From assembly GCA_007922195.1 (NCBI GenBank), contig ML681989.1, forward strand, positions 43,898,187 to 43,962,186: DNA of 64,000 nucleotides, read 5' to 3'. Position numbers and translations under genes: made by a program. The notes beneath the pieces are model-generated. The model had not been told where the DNA came from. It did no database searches and worked only from the letters and a program-made list of their open reading frames with translations. The DNA is from Podocnemis expansa. Its lineage: Eukaryota; Chordata; Testudines; Podocnemididae. Each line of letters starts with the position of its first letter. Within the stretch, counting starts at the first letter, position 1. Below are positions 33,560 through 45,036 of this stretch, one piece after another.

Positions 33560-34435
33560 CTGATGAATTCACTTGAATTTATTTATTTAAAGAATTTACA
33601 GCAGCACAAATCACAAAAGGCTTTACCAGAATTGTTACTGTCAGATTTTACTCAGTTGTATTTGTGTTCCCCAAAACATTTATATCTATATAGTCTCCCT
33701 GCTTTTTTCTACAGGAGGGCGTGGGGCAGTCTTGCAGAGCAAGCATGTCCAAGGGGTAGCTTCCACGTTGGCATGAGTTTTTCATTTTAAGTCATTTTAT
33801 ATCCTCTTCTGTTTTACTCAGTGTTATTTTGCAAGTGTGGTAAACATGGGATTCTAATCATACTAGTAATAGTTGTCTTTCTGCCTATGTCGTGTGCTGT
33901 AACAGGGCCATTTGCATCATGAGATTCCTGCTATTGTACGGTGTGAGTGGTAGCCACATAGTCCCAAAAACATAAAGGACACTTGTGTTAGAAATACAGC
34001 AGATGGATTAGTTTCTAGATGGGCACCAGCACATGGTGTTACCTTTGATTTTATATTAAGTTATGTAGGTGGTGTCTTTATTTCCATCAAGAATAACCTT
34101 TCAACATGGTTGGTTTACTAATTTTATCCAGGGAATCCTGTAATCTACCCCTAAAAGACTTGAATACAGACCCTCAATCAAGGATTGACACCTAACTCGG
34201 TAATTTCTTTTAGAGCAAACATTTACTTTTAAAAATGTTATTACTAATACAATAGGAATCTAGAGAGAAATCTGAAAGAATTAACCTAACACAATTCTTA
34301 AATTATACATGCATAATTAATAACACATTTAATTACAAAACCTATCACTCTGTGCATTACAAACATAACTATACAATTAAATACATAACATTTAATATTC
34401 TTAACAATAAGCCTTAACTACCTAAACATTCAGCA
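33560..34435. other. Anonymous AT-rich DNA
   Basis: No gene or bounded repeat. The AT-rich part at 34200-34400 may belong to the LTR-like element next to it. Confidence 0.35.
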
Positions 34436-34439
34436 AGTG

Positions 34440-35030
34440 TGGATCAAACAGGTGCTAACTGGGCAGAGAAGGATAGCTTTCTATCTGAGCTGCAAGCAGT
34501 CATCTTTATTTACAGGCACACACAAGCATCCTTATACTTACAGCCCTTTACAGGCAAATCCCTCTGGTTTGTCAAAGTTAAGAAAGGTCCTTCTGATCTG
34601 TCTAAACACAGAAATTATCTTTTGGTTATGAGCATATGATGGGAATTCAGTCCAGTTGCTCATACCCAAGGTGAATGTCTTGCCTTTCCAGAAATGCTTA
34701 CCCCAGGTTTTCTGGATCTCGTTTCTGGTATTGGTTGGCATCACAACAAATAGGTGCTTCTCTGTTGACTGCTGTTGATTCTTGCTTCTTGTTCTGTGCT
34801 CCAGCACTTGTCTTATTTTCTCTCTGCAATCTGATGTTGCACATCTATCTGCTTCTTCTTCTCCATTTTCATTTTCTGCTTTGTTGTTGCCTTCTGACCA
34901 CTTGCTCTCTCGCTCTCTGACCCTTCTGTACTGAATTCTACTGGCTGACAGTTGGCTATTTATAAGTCTAGCAAAGGGAGGAGCCAGGTAGCACATACAG
35001 GAGAGGAGATTCAGGTGGAATGGGACAGGA
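34440..35030 (-). other. Candidate LTR (minus strand)
   Basis: On the minus strand a TATA-like TTATAAATA lies near 34961-34969, and an AATAAA lies about 455 bp downstream near 34505-34512. That is the layout of U3 promoter and R polyadenylation in an LTR. The sequence between is serine- and glutamate-codon-like low complexity ('gagagcgagagagcaag'), which creates the 179-codon frame 34538-35077 without recognisable motifs. TG/CA ends and a target duplication were not found. Confidence 0.35.
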
Positions 35031-35562
35031 GAGCACATAGGACCTCGGGCACAGGAGGGGTCAGATGATGGTGGCACTTACAGGAGTAAAACAGAGAAGC
35101 TGACTGGCTAGAAACAGGGAGAAAGGGAAACACAGCACTTAGAATTTCAGGAGGGGTAGGCGAGGGGCTATGTACAATAGTGATCTGTCCATAGGGTGTC
35201 ATTAGGGGAAGATCAGAAGGATGACACTGTGAAGGCTATGTGAGAGGCATGTAGGGAGACCTTATGGAAGGGGAGGATAAGGGACAACATCCCAAGACAC
35301 ATAATGGAAGGGGTAAAGAAAAAAGGATCCCAATGTCAAACGTTACCCTATTGTTTATTATTTTTTCCCTATATTTCTATTTAACACACCACAGAATATT
35401 TTAGTACTGAGTCCACTTCTTTACTTATCATAATGAGTAACCTAAGAACCTTTAGAATTTAACCACCTTTTGATATTTTTCCTTTAGCCCAAGGGTGAGT
35501 AAAATAAGACCCATGGGCAGCATCTTCCCTGTCAGAGTTCGCTGGCTGGCCTACCACACCTG

Positions 35563-35755
35563 TAAAAAAAACAACAAGCAGTTGTGTGGCACTTTAAGAC
35601 TAACAGATTTATTTTTTGCATGAACGTCCGTGGGAGAAGATCCCACTCTTCTCCCACGAAAGCTCATGCAAAAAATAAATCTGTTAAAGTGCCACACAAC
35701 TGCTTGTTGTTTTTTTTTTTACTGGATTAGACTAACACGGCTATCCCTTTGGAAA
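35563..35755 (-). repeat. Foldback retroposon, complete, with 12-bp flanking duplication
   Basis: It has two inverted arms and a head ('ttccaaagggatagccgtgt' on the minus strand). The flanks are CTACCACACCTG (35551-35562) and CTACCACACATG (35756-35767), matching at 11 of 12. Reading on the minus strand, the element starts with the head, has an A-run, two arms, and ends with T-runs. The arms pair nearly perfectly, separated by almost no loop. Confidence 0.92.
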
Positions 35756-36217
35756 CTACCACACATGGCATGTGACCCCGTCTCCCTCAGCGACCCCAGG
35801 CCAGTGCTGCACCACCCCCTTCTGCACATTGCGTTGCGCCAGTACTGGGGTTGGGGCTGGGACCAGAGCTGCTCCAGCTCTTTCTGCCCCCTCCCCACAC
35901 ACATCAGTGCTGCACCTTGCTGCTCTGAAGTTGTGACTGGGGATATGCCACACCCTTCTGCACCCCCCCCCCAAACTGGTGCTGAGCCATGCTGCTCCAG
36001 GGATGGGGATGGGGTCAGGGCTGCGCCATGCCCTTCTGCCCCCCCCAACCCCCCCCCACTGGTGCTGTGCCAGGCCTCTCCAGCGCTGGTGTGATGGGGC
36101 CAGGGCTGGGACTACACTGTTCTCTCCACCCCACCTCCCTGGCTGGCTGGCAACATGGAGCTTGTTCCTCCTTCTGCCCCCCTGACTGGGTCTGTGCACC
36201 CTCCCCCCCACCAGCTC

Positions 36218-36219
<2 letters not shown>

Positions 36220-36248
<29 letters not shown>
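36220..36248. repeat. (CA)n microsatellite
   Basis: About 14 uninterrupted CA units inside the hAT core. Confidence 0.97.
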
Positions 36249-36250
<2 letters not shown>

Positions 36251-36349
36251 CTGGCCCCCTCACCAGTTCTCTTCCCCCAGCCCAGGCCAACTCTCTGCAG
36301 CCCCCCATCAGCCCACCTGCAAATTTTATTGCTCACCCCTGCTTTAAGG

Positions 36350-37590
36350 CTATGTTTTTAAATTTGATTAACAGGTTTAAACAACTTTTGGACAAAATTT
36401 TCCAGCTACAAAGGTACCTTATTCTTGAAATAGCACTTGTCTGTCGAACTGTGAGCCTTATTGGGTAGAAATCTGATCCTTCTCTTCTGTCTGGCAAGTT
36501 CCTCACACTTTCTGCCACTGGGTTTTTGTTTCTTATTAAAACCTAGGCAAGTTAATAAGTCCCACAGTGAACCAGCAGCATAATCAGGGTTAGATTTAGG
36601 AGTTCACGTCCTGCTCAGACACTTAGCCCAAGGATTCTCATATGTTTGCACAATGTGGACCACATCTTAAAAGGAAAGTTTGTTTTGTTGAGCCACCTTC
36701 TCTCCCATACACAGCTCATTTCTATTCTTTCTGAAATTCCTCTCCTAGTGCTGTGACAAACACAGCAATTGAAAATGTGGAGTAATAATATTAGAAAAGT
36801 ATTTAATTTACATTTTAGCTTCTTTTAATGTTATTTAGTGACTGGTAAGAAGGAAAGCTGGTGTTACTGTATGTCACCAGCCAGTTCTTATCAAACTGTG
36901 GCTTAAGAATCAGTGCACTAAACAATACTCTGAAATATGTAAGGTATGTACATGTTTAAAAAAGGAAACTATATTATGTTTTGAGAAAGTAGATATCAAT
37001 TGTTAATTTTAAAACAATAAAGTAGAATGGAATTTGCTGTTAAATCTAGTTATAATTATAAATGAAAAGTATAACTATAAATCATAATTTCAGATGAAAA
37101 TACCCTTGAGTTCCTTTCCTTAGTTTATTACTTATGGCAAGCATTATAATAAGCCTTTGAGAATCCTCAGAGTGGAATTTATACTCTGTATTCCCTTCAT
37201 TTTTAAGCAGAACAAAAATGTAGTTAGTTTTGCTCCCTTTTCCTTTTACTGAATGACATTCTGAGAGTCCCATTTTCCTATTTTGGAAGAAAGCAATTTT
37301 ATGCATATTTGTGTCTTAGAATTACAGTCAGAAAAGTTACTTGATAAAAATGACATTATACATTTCATATTTATTTTCTCTCAATGATTTCCATACTGAG
37401 TTAGCTGTGTTTACAAATCAAAATGTTAACTTTCTATCAGCTCTGCCAACTGAACTGGAATCTGAAAAAGTTAAGCTGAGGTCTTTCTTTCTATTATATC
37501 ATGACTAATAATTCTGCCACTGAAATTTGGCCAACAGTTCTACTTTTTGCATCATCATATAAAATAGAACACGACTCACTTTTCTATTAC
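36350..37590. other. Anonymous AT-rich DNA
   Basis: A possible old hAT relic (36630-36910) is suggested by 'ggattctcatatgtttgcac' and, reversed, 'tcaaactgtggcttaagaatc'. No coding content recognised. Confidence 0.35.
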
Positions 37591-37735
37591 TAACAAGGAG
37601 TCTTGTGGCACTTTTAAAGACTAACAGATTTATGTATTGCATGAGCTTTTGTGGGAGAGATAACACTTCATTGGACACCTGAAAATGAGAAAAAAAGTAC
37701 AGGAAGGAGAGAAGTGTAATCACAGGATCAGGTCA
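37591..37735. repeat. Foldback retroposon copy, partial
   Basis: One arm ('aacaaggagtcttgtggcac', 'ttttaaagactaacag', 'catgagcttttgtgggagag') and part of the core ('gaagtgtaatcacaggatcaggtc'). The second arm and the head are absent. Confidence 0.82.
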
Positions 37736-37739
37736 GATT

Positions 37740-38411
37740 ACTTCAGCAAATCAAATACGTTCATACACACATCAGAAGTTGCAGGAGTGCGACCTCTATA
37801 GGGTCTTTTAATTACAACTCCAAGGTACAAGCATTTTCAATAAAGAATATCCTTTTTGTATATAATTTTTAAACCAAAATACAGAATAGCAAAGAAAATA
37901 ATATACTCACTATAAATTGCTTTCAAAATTTTCAGACTAGTTAGTTTATCTTCTAAACTAAAAGCACTCATTTCTCTGATTATAACCAAATTTTAAACAA
38001 TATAACCTTGATCTTTTCTGCTTATTAATATCTCTGACAGTATTGAGTATTGCACAGAAAATACATTTGAGTTAAATCTCCCTAAAGGTGAAGGTTTAGT
38101 CAAATCTTCACTTTAGTTGATATTCCCTTTTCCCCTTTGTAATAAGAGCATTACAACTGAGACAGAGTTTTAATTGCTTTTTTCATTTTACCTTTTCATC
38201 AATCCATGTGACTTTGAGATAACTGAAGAAAAACCTTCCATCTTGTTTAGGTGTGATCATGGGTCAAAGAGTTTCTGACTTCAAAATGCAGATCATGTGT
38301 TCTATTTTGGAAGAATAAACACAGCAACACAGAAGCAGAGAGGTTAAAGACTCCTTGTGAGAGACGGGAATTGATTCCTAAAATTGCCCTGGACCTAGTT
38401 TTGTTTTGTTC
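37740..38411. other. Anonymous AT-rich DNA
   Basis: Nothing recognisable. Confidence 0.4.
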
Positions 38412-38419
38412 CTCTACAG

Positions 38420-38607
38420 CAGGGGTCTCAAACTCAAATCACCACAAGGGCCACCTGAGGACTAGCATGTTAGCCTAAGGGCCGCACCACTGAAACCTTT
38501 TTATACAACAATATTGCAAATATCGGTAATGATAGTGTTGTTGAGGTCCGCAGGAACTAGTTTTAGGGGCCGCATGTGGCCCACAGGCTTCATGTTTGAG
38601 ACCCCTG
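38420..38607 (+). mobile_element. Non-autonomous hAT element (188 bp) with TSD
   Basis: The termini are CAGGGGTCTCAAACTCA and TGTTTGAGACCCCTG, with a perfect 8-bp duplication CTCTACAG (38412-38419 and 38608-38615). It is the same family and orientation as 3801-3989. Confidence 0.95.
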
Positions 38608-39079
38608 CTCTACAGGATTCTTCTCCATTCATTGTACTGCAATTCAAAAGCAAACTGGCATTTGATATGCCTTGCATGTGGATACACAATACAAAATATA
38701 ATATAATTTCATAGTAAATGAGTGAGCTTATTCACCACTGTTAAATACTTCTGCTGTACTTTGTTGTTCCTCAGCTTGAAGGAACGTTAGAACCAGGGGC
38801 GTTGCTGGCACTGGGCACTCCGGGTCCCGTGCCCCAGATCTTTTTTCTGGGCCCTGGGTGCCGGCGCAGGGAGATCGGATCAGCCCCGGCAGCGCAGGGC
38901 GAGAAGCTGCTGAGCCTCTGTACTGCTGCTGCCCCTCCCCTGCCCATGTGCTGCAGCCGCCTCTCTGGCTCAGAGAGGGGACGGGGCGAGGGAGATTCAA
39001 AGCCTCCAGCAGCTCCAGCACCGGTGCACTCCCAGGACAGAGCAGATAGGTGCTGAAAAAAAAAAAAAAACGGGGGGGG

Positions 39080-39860
39080 GGGCTGGAGGCCCCGGTCAGG
39101 CGGGGGGGAGAAGAGGGGCTGACTGGGGCCAAGGGGGGCTTCCCTGCATGGGCTCCAGGCCCCGGGGGGGGGAGCAGGGAATTAGTCTCTGGGTCTCTGG
39201 GCCCCAGGTCAGGCGGGAAGACTCCCCCCACGTCTTTGGCACCCGGGTGGGGCTGTCAGGGGGTGTCAGTAAGCCTCCAGGCCCCATGTGGGATGGGCAG
39301 GGGTGCCCCCAAACTCAGGGGCCCATGTAAAACTGGTGGGGGTGTCCCTAGGCCTCTGGGGCCCATGGGGACTCAGGGGGCTACCTCTAGGCTTCTGGGC
39401 CTTGGGTGGGATGGGGGGTCTCCATAGGCCTCTGGGCCCAGCTGGAATTGGTGGGGGGAACCCCTGGGCTGGGGACATGCCACCCATGGCCTCTGGGTCC
39501 CAGCTGGGTCCATGACTCCCCATTGCCTGCAGGGGTGACCCCCCCCATGGCCTATGGGCCCCAGGGGTGGGTGGTGTGGGAATGGAGCCCCTCACCTGAG
39601 CCCCAGGGTGGGCCAAGGGATGCTCCTCAGCCTCTGTCCGGGCCAGCGTCAGGCCAGCAGAAGGCTGGTGAGCCAGGGACCATCCTTCAGCCCTGGGGCT
39701 CTGGGGGTCAGGTTGGTGGCCAGGCTGCTGTGATGCAGCCCTGGCCAGGGAGCCCCCCACAGCCCACGGGGCGAGGCTGGGAAGCCAACCCAGGGTGTCC
39801 TGCCTTCACCCCATGCCCAGACCATGGTGCTGCCCTGGTCCCCGAGGGGTCTCTTGTGTG
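39080..39860. repeat. GC-rich VNTR-like core of the large hAT
   Basis: Imperfect units of about 50-65 bp built on 'ggcctctgggcccca...gggggt' repeat along the stretch. A C/G-run and an A13 run (39056-39070) flank it. The frames of 125-164 codons on both strands follow from the repeat and have no protein motif. Confidence 0.7.
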
Positions 39861-41584
39861 TTGGATTCTTTTACATTAAGCAGAGTGTGACTGGAGGTGT
39901 GGGGCGTGGACAGATGATGGGGGGACAGAGATAATTAATTGTATTTACCTTTCAAGTACATGTTAGTTAATATTGTGTATACATCCTTTAGTGTCACAAG
40001 TAAAATAATTCTATAACCCTGAGTAATAGGCATTATAACCACTGTCCAACAAGCCTCCCTCCTGTCACTTTGGAACTCCTGCTTAGATGTTGCACTGTAC
40101 TGTACTGCATTTTGCATACTTCATGAAACCTGGCTTAGGCGTATGCTGTGTATGGTCATTTAAATGTGTAAATGAAGGGTGTGTGTTTGTGAAGGGGCCA
40201 GTCTGTCTTGATGAAGCACAATTACCATCTAACTGGCTAAACAATGCAGACATCTCTGATTAAAGCAAACAGAAGGAGCCACCCCAGAAAGAAAAAAAAC
40301 AAAATACAATCATTTTTTCTGTGTCCTTACATTGTGGCTACAGAAAACTAAGCAAACATTAGCAGATTGGACCAGGGGAAAAAATTCCTGAGATTTGAGG
40401 GTTCTGTTGGGAGATCATGAGTGAGGCTTTACCTACGAATAATGTCGCTCATAATAAATTTGCAAGAGTTGACATGTCTGCATAAGTTTATGTGCTTCAT
40501 TTTTGGGCCTGTGTTGAAAAGGCCACAGTGGAATAATGCTTCTTATTGATGTAGCCTTTTAGTAAAAGTTTCAAATATGAAGACTGGCTCTTTTGACCAC
40601 TTCCCAACTGGAAGCCAAATACCTTGCCAGTTTATATAGTTTGGGTTACAATAGAACGCCTGAAATTAACCTCAGAAAGAGCATTCTGGATTTAAACTGG
40701 TGCCTCTTGAGCATCTTCTCCAGTATCAAAGTTGCTCAGATAACAAATAACTTCTTTTTGCCTTTGTAACCCCACTGCCACTCCTCAGCTCTGAAAGTAG
40801 CTGGGTTCCATTCTCTCTTTCTCATACAGCATAGGCCAAATTCTGCTTTGAGTCACACCTAGCTTAAGTAGGCCCATGGCTTTCAAATTCAGTGGCTAGT
40901 GGCACATGTGCTAGTGGTATCCGGTATCATTCAGTAGGTAGGTAAATGCAGTTGTACCTATGCTTTAATTTAGCAAATAATTCTAAAGATGCAAAAAAAG
41001 CCCTGAAAATTAAAAAAAGTGGAGGATCCAACTTAGATTCAGGTGGGGTGGGGGCGAGTTGCAGCGATAGGGAGCCAAGTGAGCAGAGAGCAAGAAGGGG
41101 GAATAGCACGGGGCAGAGGTTTGCATGGAAGCCAAGTGAGGTCTATGCACTCTGTGGAGAGCCTGTCAATCTGGGAAGGAGAACCAATGGGGTCAGAAGG
41201 GGCTTGGGAGCTTGGGGGGAGGGTAGGTAGGGGGCTTTACACAGGTAAACAGTCCCATTGCATTCGGTTGCATAGAGGATGTATGTAGGAATATTTTGTC
41301 AATGATGACCAAGAGAGAAAAAAATCCAACACCTTCTATCTAATTGGAGTTTCCTCTGCAGGGCAAACAGGAATACAAACAATAAAACTTACTTTTGCAT
41401 CTAAAGAAAACAAATACCCTGAAAAGCAGACGCTTTGAGTGAGTGCCATGGTCACATGGCTACTCTTCAGACTTGAAATACTATATATTTTGCTCTTCAG
41501 TTTTGCCCTCCTATGAATTGTGCACAGCATAAGTACACCCACCAGGCAGCATGCCACAAAGTTAACCATCCTTTTACTGAAAAG

Positions 41585-41801
41585 TTCCAGGGGGGTAGCC
41601 ATGTTAGTCTAATTCAGTAAAAATAGAAAAGACTCCTGTGGTACTTTTAAAGAGTAACATTTATTTATCACATGAGCCAAATCCCATTTTGGAAACCATT
41701 TTCAAGTGTCTGACAAATTGGGATTTCACCCACTAAAGCTCTAGCAATAAATAAATTTGTTATTCTGAAAGTGCCACTAGCTGCCTTCTTTGTTTTACAT
41801 T
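41585..41801 (+). repeat. Foldback retroposon copy, both arms
   Basis: Head 'ggggggtagccatgttagtct' on the left, A-rich spacer, then arms 'gactcctgtggtacttttaaag...' and '...ttgttattctgaaagtgccac'. Arms are more diverged than at 35563. No clear flanking duplication. Confidence 0.82.
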
Positions 41802-43168
41802 ATCTTCTTGCTGTGCTTTATTGTGAGTTCCTGTAATATTGTCTGTCTTGCATTGGATAGCGTGGTCCCAGTAATGCTGTATTTTTGGTTTGGGCTCTGC
41901 CGTTCCTGTAAAAGTAGGCTTACTCAGTTTTTGCTGCTAAATCCTTTGTGCTTTGGCAGGAGCTAAGGGCAGGGTGGGAGGAATGCTGCAGGAGCCTTGT
42001 CTACCTTGTTTTCAGTTCACTTTGTTGTCCTCTCTTTGGCTTTTTGTGGGGGAGGCAGAAGGCAGGCAGCCAGGCTGGCTGGCTGGGTCTGCCAGTTTGG
42101 TGTGACTCTCTTCGTAGCACCACACTGGCAGCCCCAGCCAGCCTGCCTGCTTGCCTCATGAGTTCCCCAACTTCCCCCACCTGGATAGCATACATCTGGA
42201 AGCTGGGAGAGGGTCAGAGCCTTTTTAAATTTCCTGCCCTGTGGCATAAGCAGCCCAGCATGGCAAATTGCAGCTGCTGTGCTGCCATCCCTTCACTCCC
42301 CTGCTCCACAATCGCATGGTGCCACTCAAAGTGGAAGGCAAGCATTACAGTAAAATTCAGGGGAGGTGTGAGCTCTATTTAAAAAGCTTGAGAATTGCAG
42401 CAAGAGGTGTCTTCAGTGTGAGTCAGCAGGGTGTCATCTCTCATCTGGGCACCCAGATGCCATCCACTTCTTCAGTACCTGGAGAACCTAAACAAGTTGA
42501 CTGGAAGTCCCAGGGATGGTCTGATCCACCACCCTCCTTCCCACTCCTACTTTCTGATCTCCCTGACTCCTGATGTTTACAACAGAAACCTGCAGAAGAT
42601 AGGGAATGATATGACTTGTCAGAGGAGAAAAATGTTTATATGTCCACCTAACATGGTCTGTGAGCTTTTAAGAAGAATTTGCCAGCACCTTGATTCATTT
42701 GTAGGGAACACTGGAAGTGAATGATTGCTCATTTTACAGTTTCAATGCAGATGGGCATGAAGGAGTTGTTGTATCACAACATGGCAAGGGGCCTCTGTGT
42801 GGTGGGAGAGTGGTACAGAAGCTAAACACTCTGAACCAGGATAATCCATGGTAATCTACATGGTCAGACTGCACTGGTCCCTGGACAGCTGCTGACTAGA
42901 AACCAACAACTTCAATTTTAGTCACCAGCTGGCATGGCCCCAGGGAGCATATTTCCTTTCAGAAACATCACATCTCCATGTTTCCAAAATTTCCATTTCA
43001 TGTGAAACTTCCCCACTTCAAAATATTTCATGTGAATTCCAGTTTCAAGGGGGGCCCCAGATAGGGATAGGGCCTGTTGGGGGTGGATCCTGTGACGGGG
43101 TGGGGTCTAGCACAGGTGGAGCCTGGGGACCTGTGCCCCGGGTCTTTTTATTATCCAGCAACGCCCCT
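41802..43168. other. Non-coding interior of the large hAT
   Basis: The 144-codon frame 41948-42382 and its shadows have no recognisable motif. Near 43020-43140 the sequence becomes GC-rich as it nears the right terminus. Confidence 0.4.
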
Positions 43169-43186
43169 GATTAGAACAGTGGCTCT

Positions 43187-43353
43187 ACTTCGAGAAGTGT
43201 CCCTGTCAGTGCCCCACTCAGGTGTCGCCTTGCCCCAGCATCTTTGATTGGAGATTTTAGGCAGCAGCATCTCCGGGAGCCATGCGTGCACAATGTCTCA
43301 TGCCACTTTGAGCGTGCCAAACTGTCACTCACGCGGCTTGTCCCCTTAGTTCC
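43187..43353 (+). repeat. Left inverted terminal repeat of the DIRS element
   Basis: It contains 'cttcgagaagtg', 'agcatctttgattggaga', 'ctccgggagcc', 'gagcgtgccaaactgtc' and 'ggcttgtccccttagttcc'. Each block pairs with a reversed partner at 50420-50590, with roughly 70-75% identity. Confidence 0.88.
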
Positions 43354-43805
43354 TTCTCAACCACCTCTGGCCTAAGATGGAGCTCAGCAGCACTGTCCCT
43401 TCCCCCTAAAAAGATAGAAAATACCCTTTTTTCAGCAATTTTACACCACCTTTTCCTCATAGTTTGTTAACATTCCCTTATCCCTTCCCCATTACGAAAA
43501 AAAGATTTTTTTTTTCTTTCTTTCCCTTTCTTTTCACCTACAACTATGCCTGGCCTGCCAGGATTTAAAAGATACAACAAATGCTGAGACACCATGCCCA
43601 TTTCTGATGGCCACTCCCTGTGTATAAAGTGACTAGGTGAGGGTCATGTTATACCTAAATACCCTCACTGCTCCAAACTGAAAGAGACAAACCCACCACA
43701 ATAGGGAACTAACACGCCTCTCCTCAGGGAAAAGCCTCTTCAACCCATACCCAGAGACTTCAGTGCAGCAAGATGACAAGTCTGTGAGCTCTCATCCCTC
43801 TAACA

Positions 43806-44964
43806 CAGTGGTTCCCAACCTTTCCTCTGCCATGGCAAACCTTGATACCTTCAAATTCTTCGAGGCACACCACCATTAAAAAACTTATGAATATTCAAAT
43901 TAACTTAAATTACTTATGAATATTCATGAACCATGGGACAGTTTTGGAAATGCTGCTACATGAGGTAGTAGGGGTAGCAGAGCAGGGGTGGCAAAACAGG
44001 GGAAGTCAGGAGTCGTGTGCAGTGGCAGGAGTGAGTGTGGGAAGCAGAGCAGGGCTGGGGTGGCAAAAGAGGACAAGGGCAGCCATGTGGGGAACAGCAC
44101 AAGGGTGGCAAGAGAGGAGAGGGGAAGGGAGAACAAGAGTGGCATGGGAGGGCAGGGGGAACCTGGGGATTGGGAAGGTAGGGCAGGGGAGTACAGCACA
44201 GCACCCACTTCCTCCTTCTCCACTGTGGCTCCCTGGCACTCAGGGCAAATCCTCACCCCACTGCTGCTCCCTCCCACCCCAGTGGGTCCTGTAATCCCCT
44301 CCCCCAGTCCCCTGTTGCCTGTGATGGACCCTCCCATCACTGCAGGGGCCAGAAGTAGGCCTCCAGCCCCCAGCTACACCCCCATACACACAGCCACCCC
44401 AAGCCCCAGCTACACCCCCGCAACCAAACAGCCACTCCACAACCCCAGCTACACACCTGCTGCTACACAATCACTCCCATCCACCTCTGCCACACACACG
44501 CACACACCCACCCACCCACACCTGCCGCACACAACCCCCCAGCAGCCCTCCCCCCTCAAAGCCCATACCTGGGCTGTTTGCAAGCTGCCTGACACAAGCT
44601 GTTCCACCCTACAGGGGGAGATTCACACACTCCCAGCCTCCCGCCCCTCTCAGCTGGCCGGGCCTCAGGTGGAGCCACCGGAGCTCTGCATTCAGGCTGC
44701 TCCTGCTATTTTTAGGGGGACCCCTGCAACTCCATGTTCTGTTCCTTCCTCTATTTTTAGGGGGGCCAGAAGGCTGCCTGCCTAAAAATAGGGTCCCCAG
44801 AACTGTGTTCTGGTCCCTTCCTCCTTACTTTAACCTCTGCCTTTTCCCAGCCCTGCACAGCCCACACGGCTGGGCTGAGCAGGGAGGGAACTTTAACTCC
44901 AGTTCTCAGGGATGCTTGCAGCACACTTTGGGTGTTGCCCCAGCACACTGGTTGGGAACCACTG
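43806..44964 (+). mobile_element. hAT element (1159 bp) inserted in the DIRS element
   Basis: Termini CAGTGGTTCCCAACCTTTCC and CTGGTTGGGAACCACTG, with a perfect 8-bp duplication CTCTAACA (43798-43805 and 44965-44972). Next to the left end is 'gaatattcaaattaac', as in the copy at 5093. The core is a purine-rich block (43970-44190), a CACACC-rich block (44370-44540) and a hairpin around 'ctatttttagggggg ... cctaaaaatag' (44750-44800). The 265-codon frame 43988-44785 spans this low-complexity core and is not a gene. Confidence 0.96.
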
Positions 44965-45036
44965 CTCTAACAACAAGAAGGGAAGAGAGTCATCACCAAT
45001 GCATGGAGACTCGCAAAAGAGAAAGCAAGATCTGGA

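Larger units (their letters stand above)
35490..36341. mobile_element. hAT element interrupted by a foldback copy
   Basis: The left end CAAGGGTGAGTAAAATAA and the right end TTTATTGCTCACCCCTG are inverted. The flanks CTTTAGCC and CTTTAAGG match at only five positions, a decayed duplication at best. The core is GC-rich with repeated 'gccatgctgctcc/ccttctgcccc' phrases. The frames 35630-36468 on both strands come from this core. The foldback copy at 35563-35755 inserted into it. Confidence 0.8.
38794..43169. mobile_element. Large hAT element (4.4 kb) with VNTR and other inserts
   Basis: The left end CAGGGGCGTTGCTGG and the right end CCAGCAACGCCCCTG are perfect 15-bp inverted repeats, and similarity continues inside ('gggtcccgtgcc' versus 'ggcacaggt' reversed). 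The flanks GTTAGAAC (38786-38793) and ATTAGAAC (43170-43177) match at 7 of 8. Inside are a GC-rich VNTR (39080-39860), anonymous AT-rich DNA (39900-41580), a foldback copy (41585-41801) and mixed sequence up to the right end. No transposase motif could be read, so it looks non-autonomous or enlarged by insertions. Confidence 0.82.

Noticed and set aside
34538..35077. 179-codon minus frame
   Set aside because: No recognisable motif; overlaps a possible LTR with TATA and AATAAA; no conserved-looking segments.
39050..39879. Frames of 125-164 codons on both strands
   Set aside because: They are produced by the GC-rich VNTR inside the large hAT element.
43988..44785. 265-codon plus-strand open frame, longest on that strand
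   Set aside because: It lies wholly inside a hAT element with an exact duplication and covers its purine-rich and CACACC-rich low-complexity core; no protein motif.
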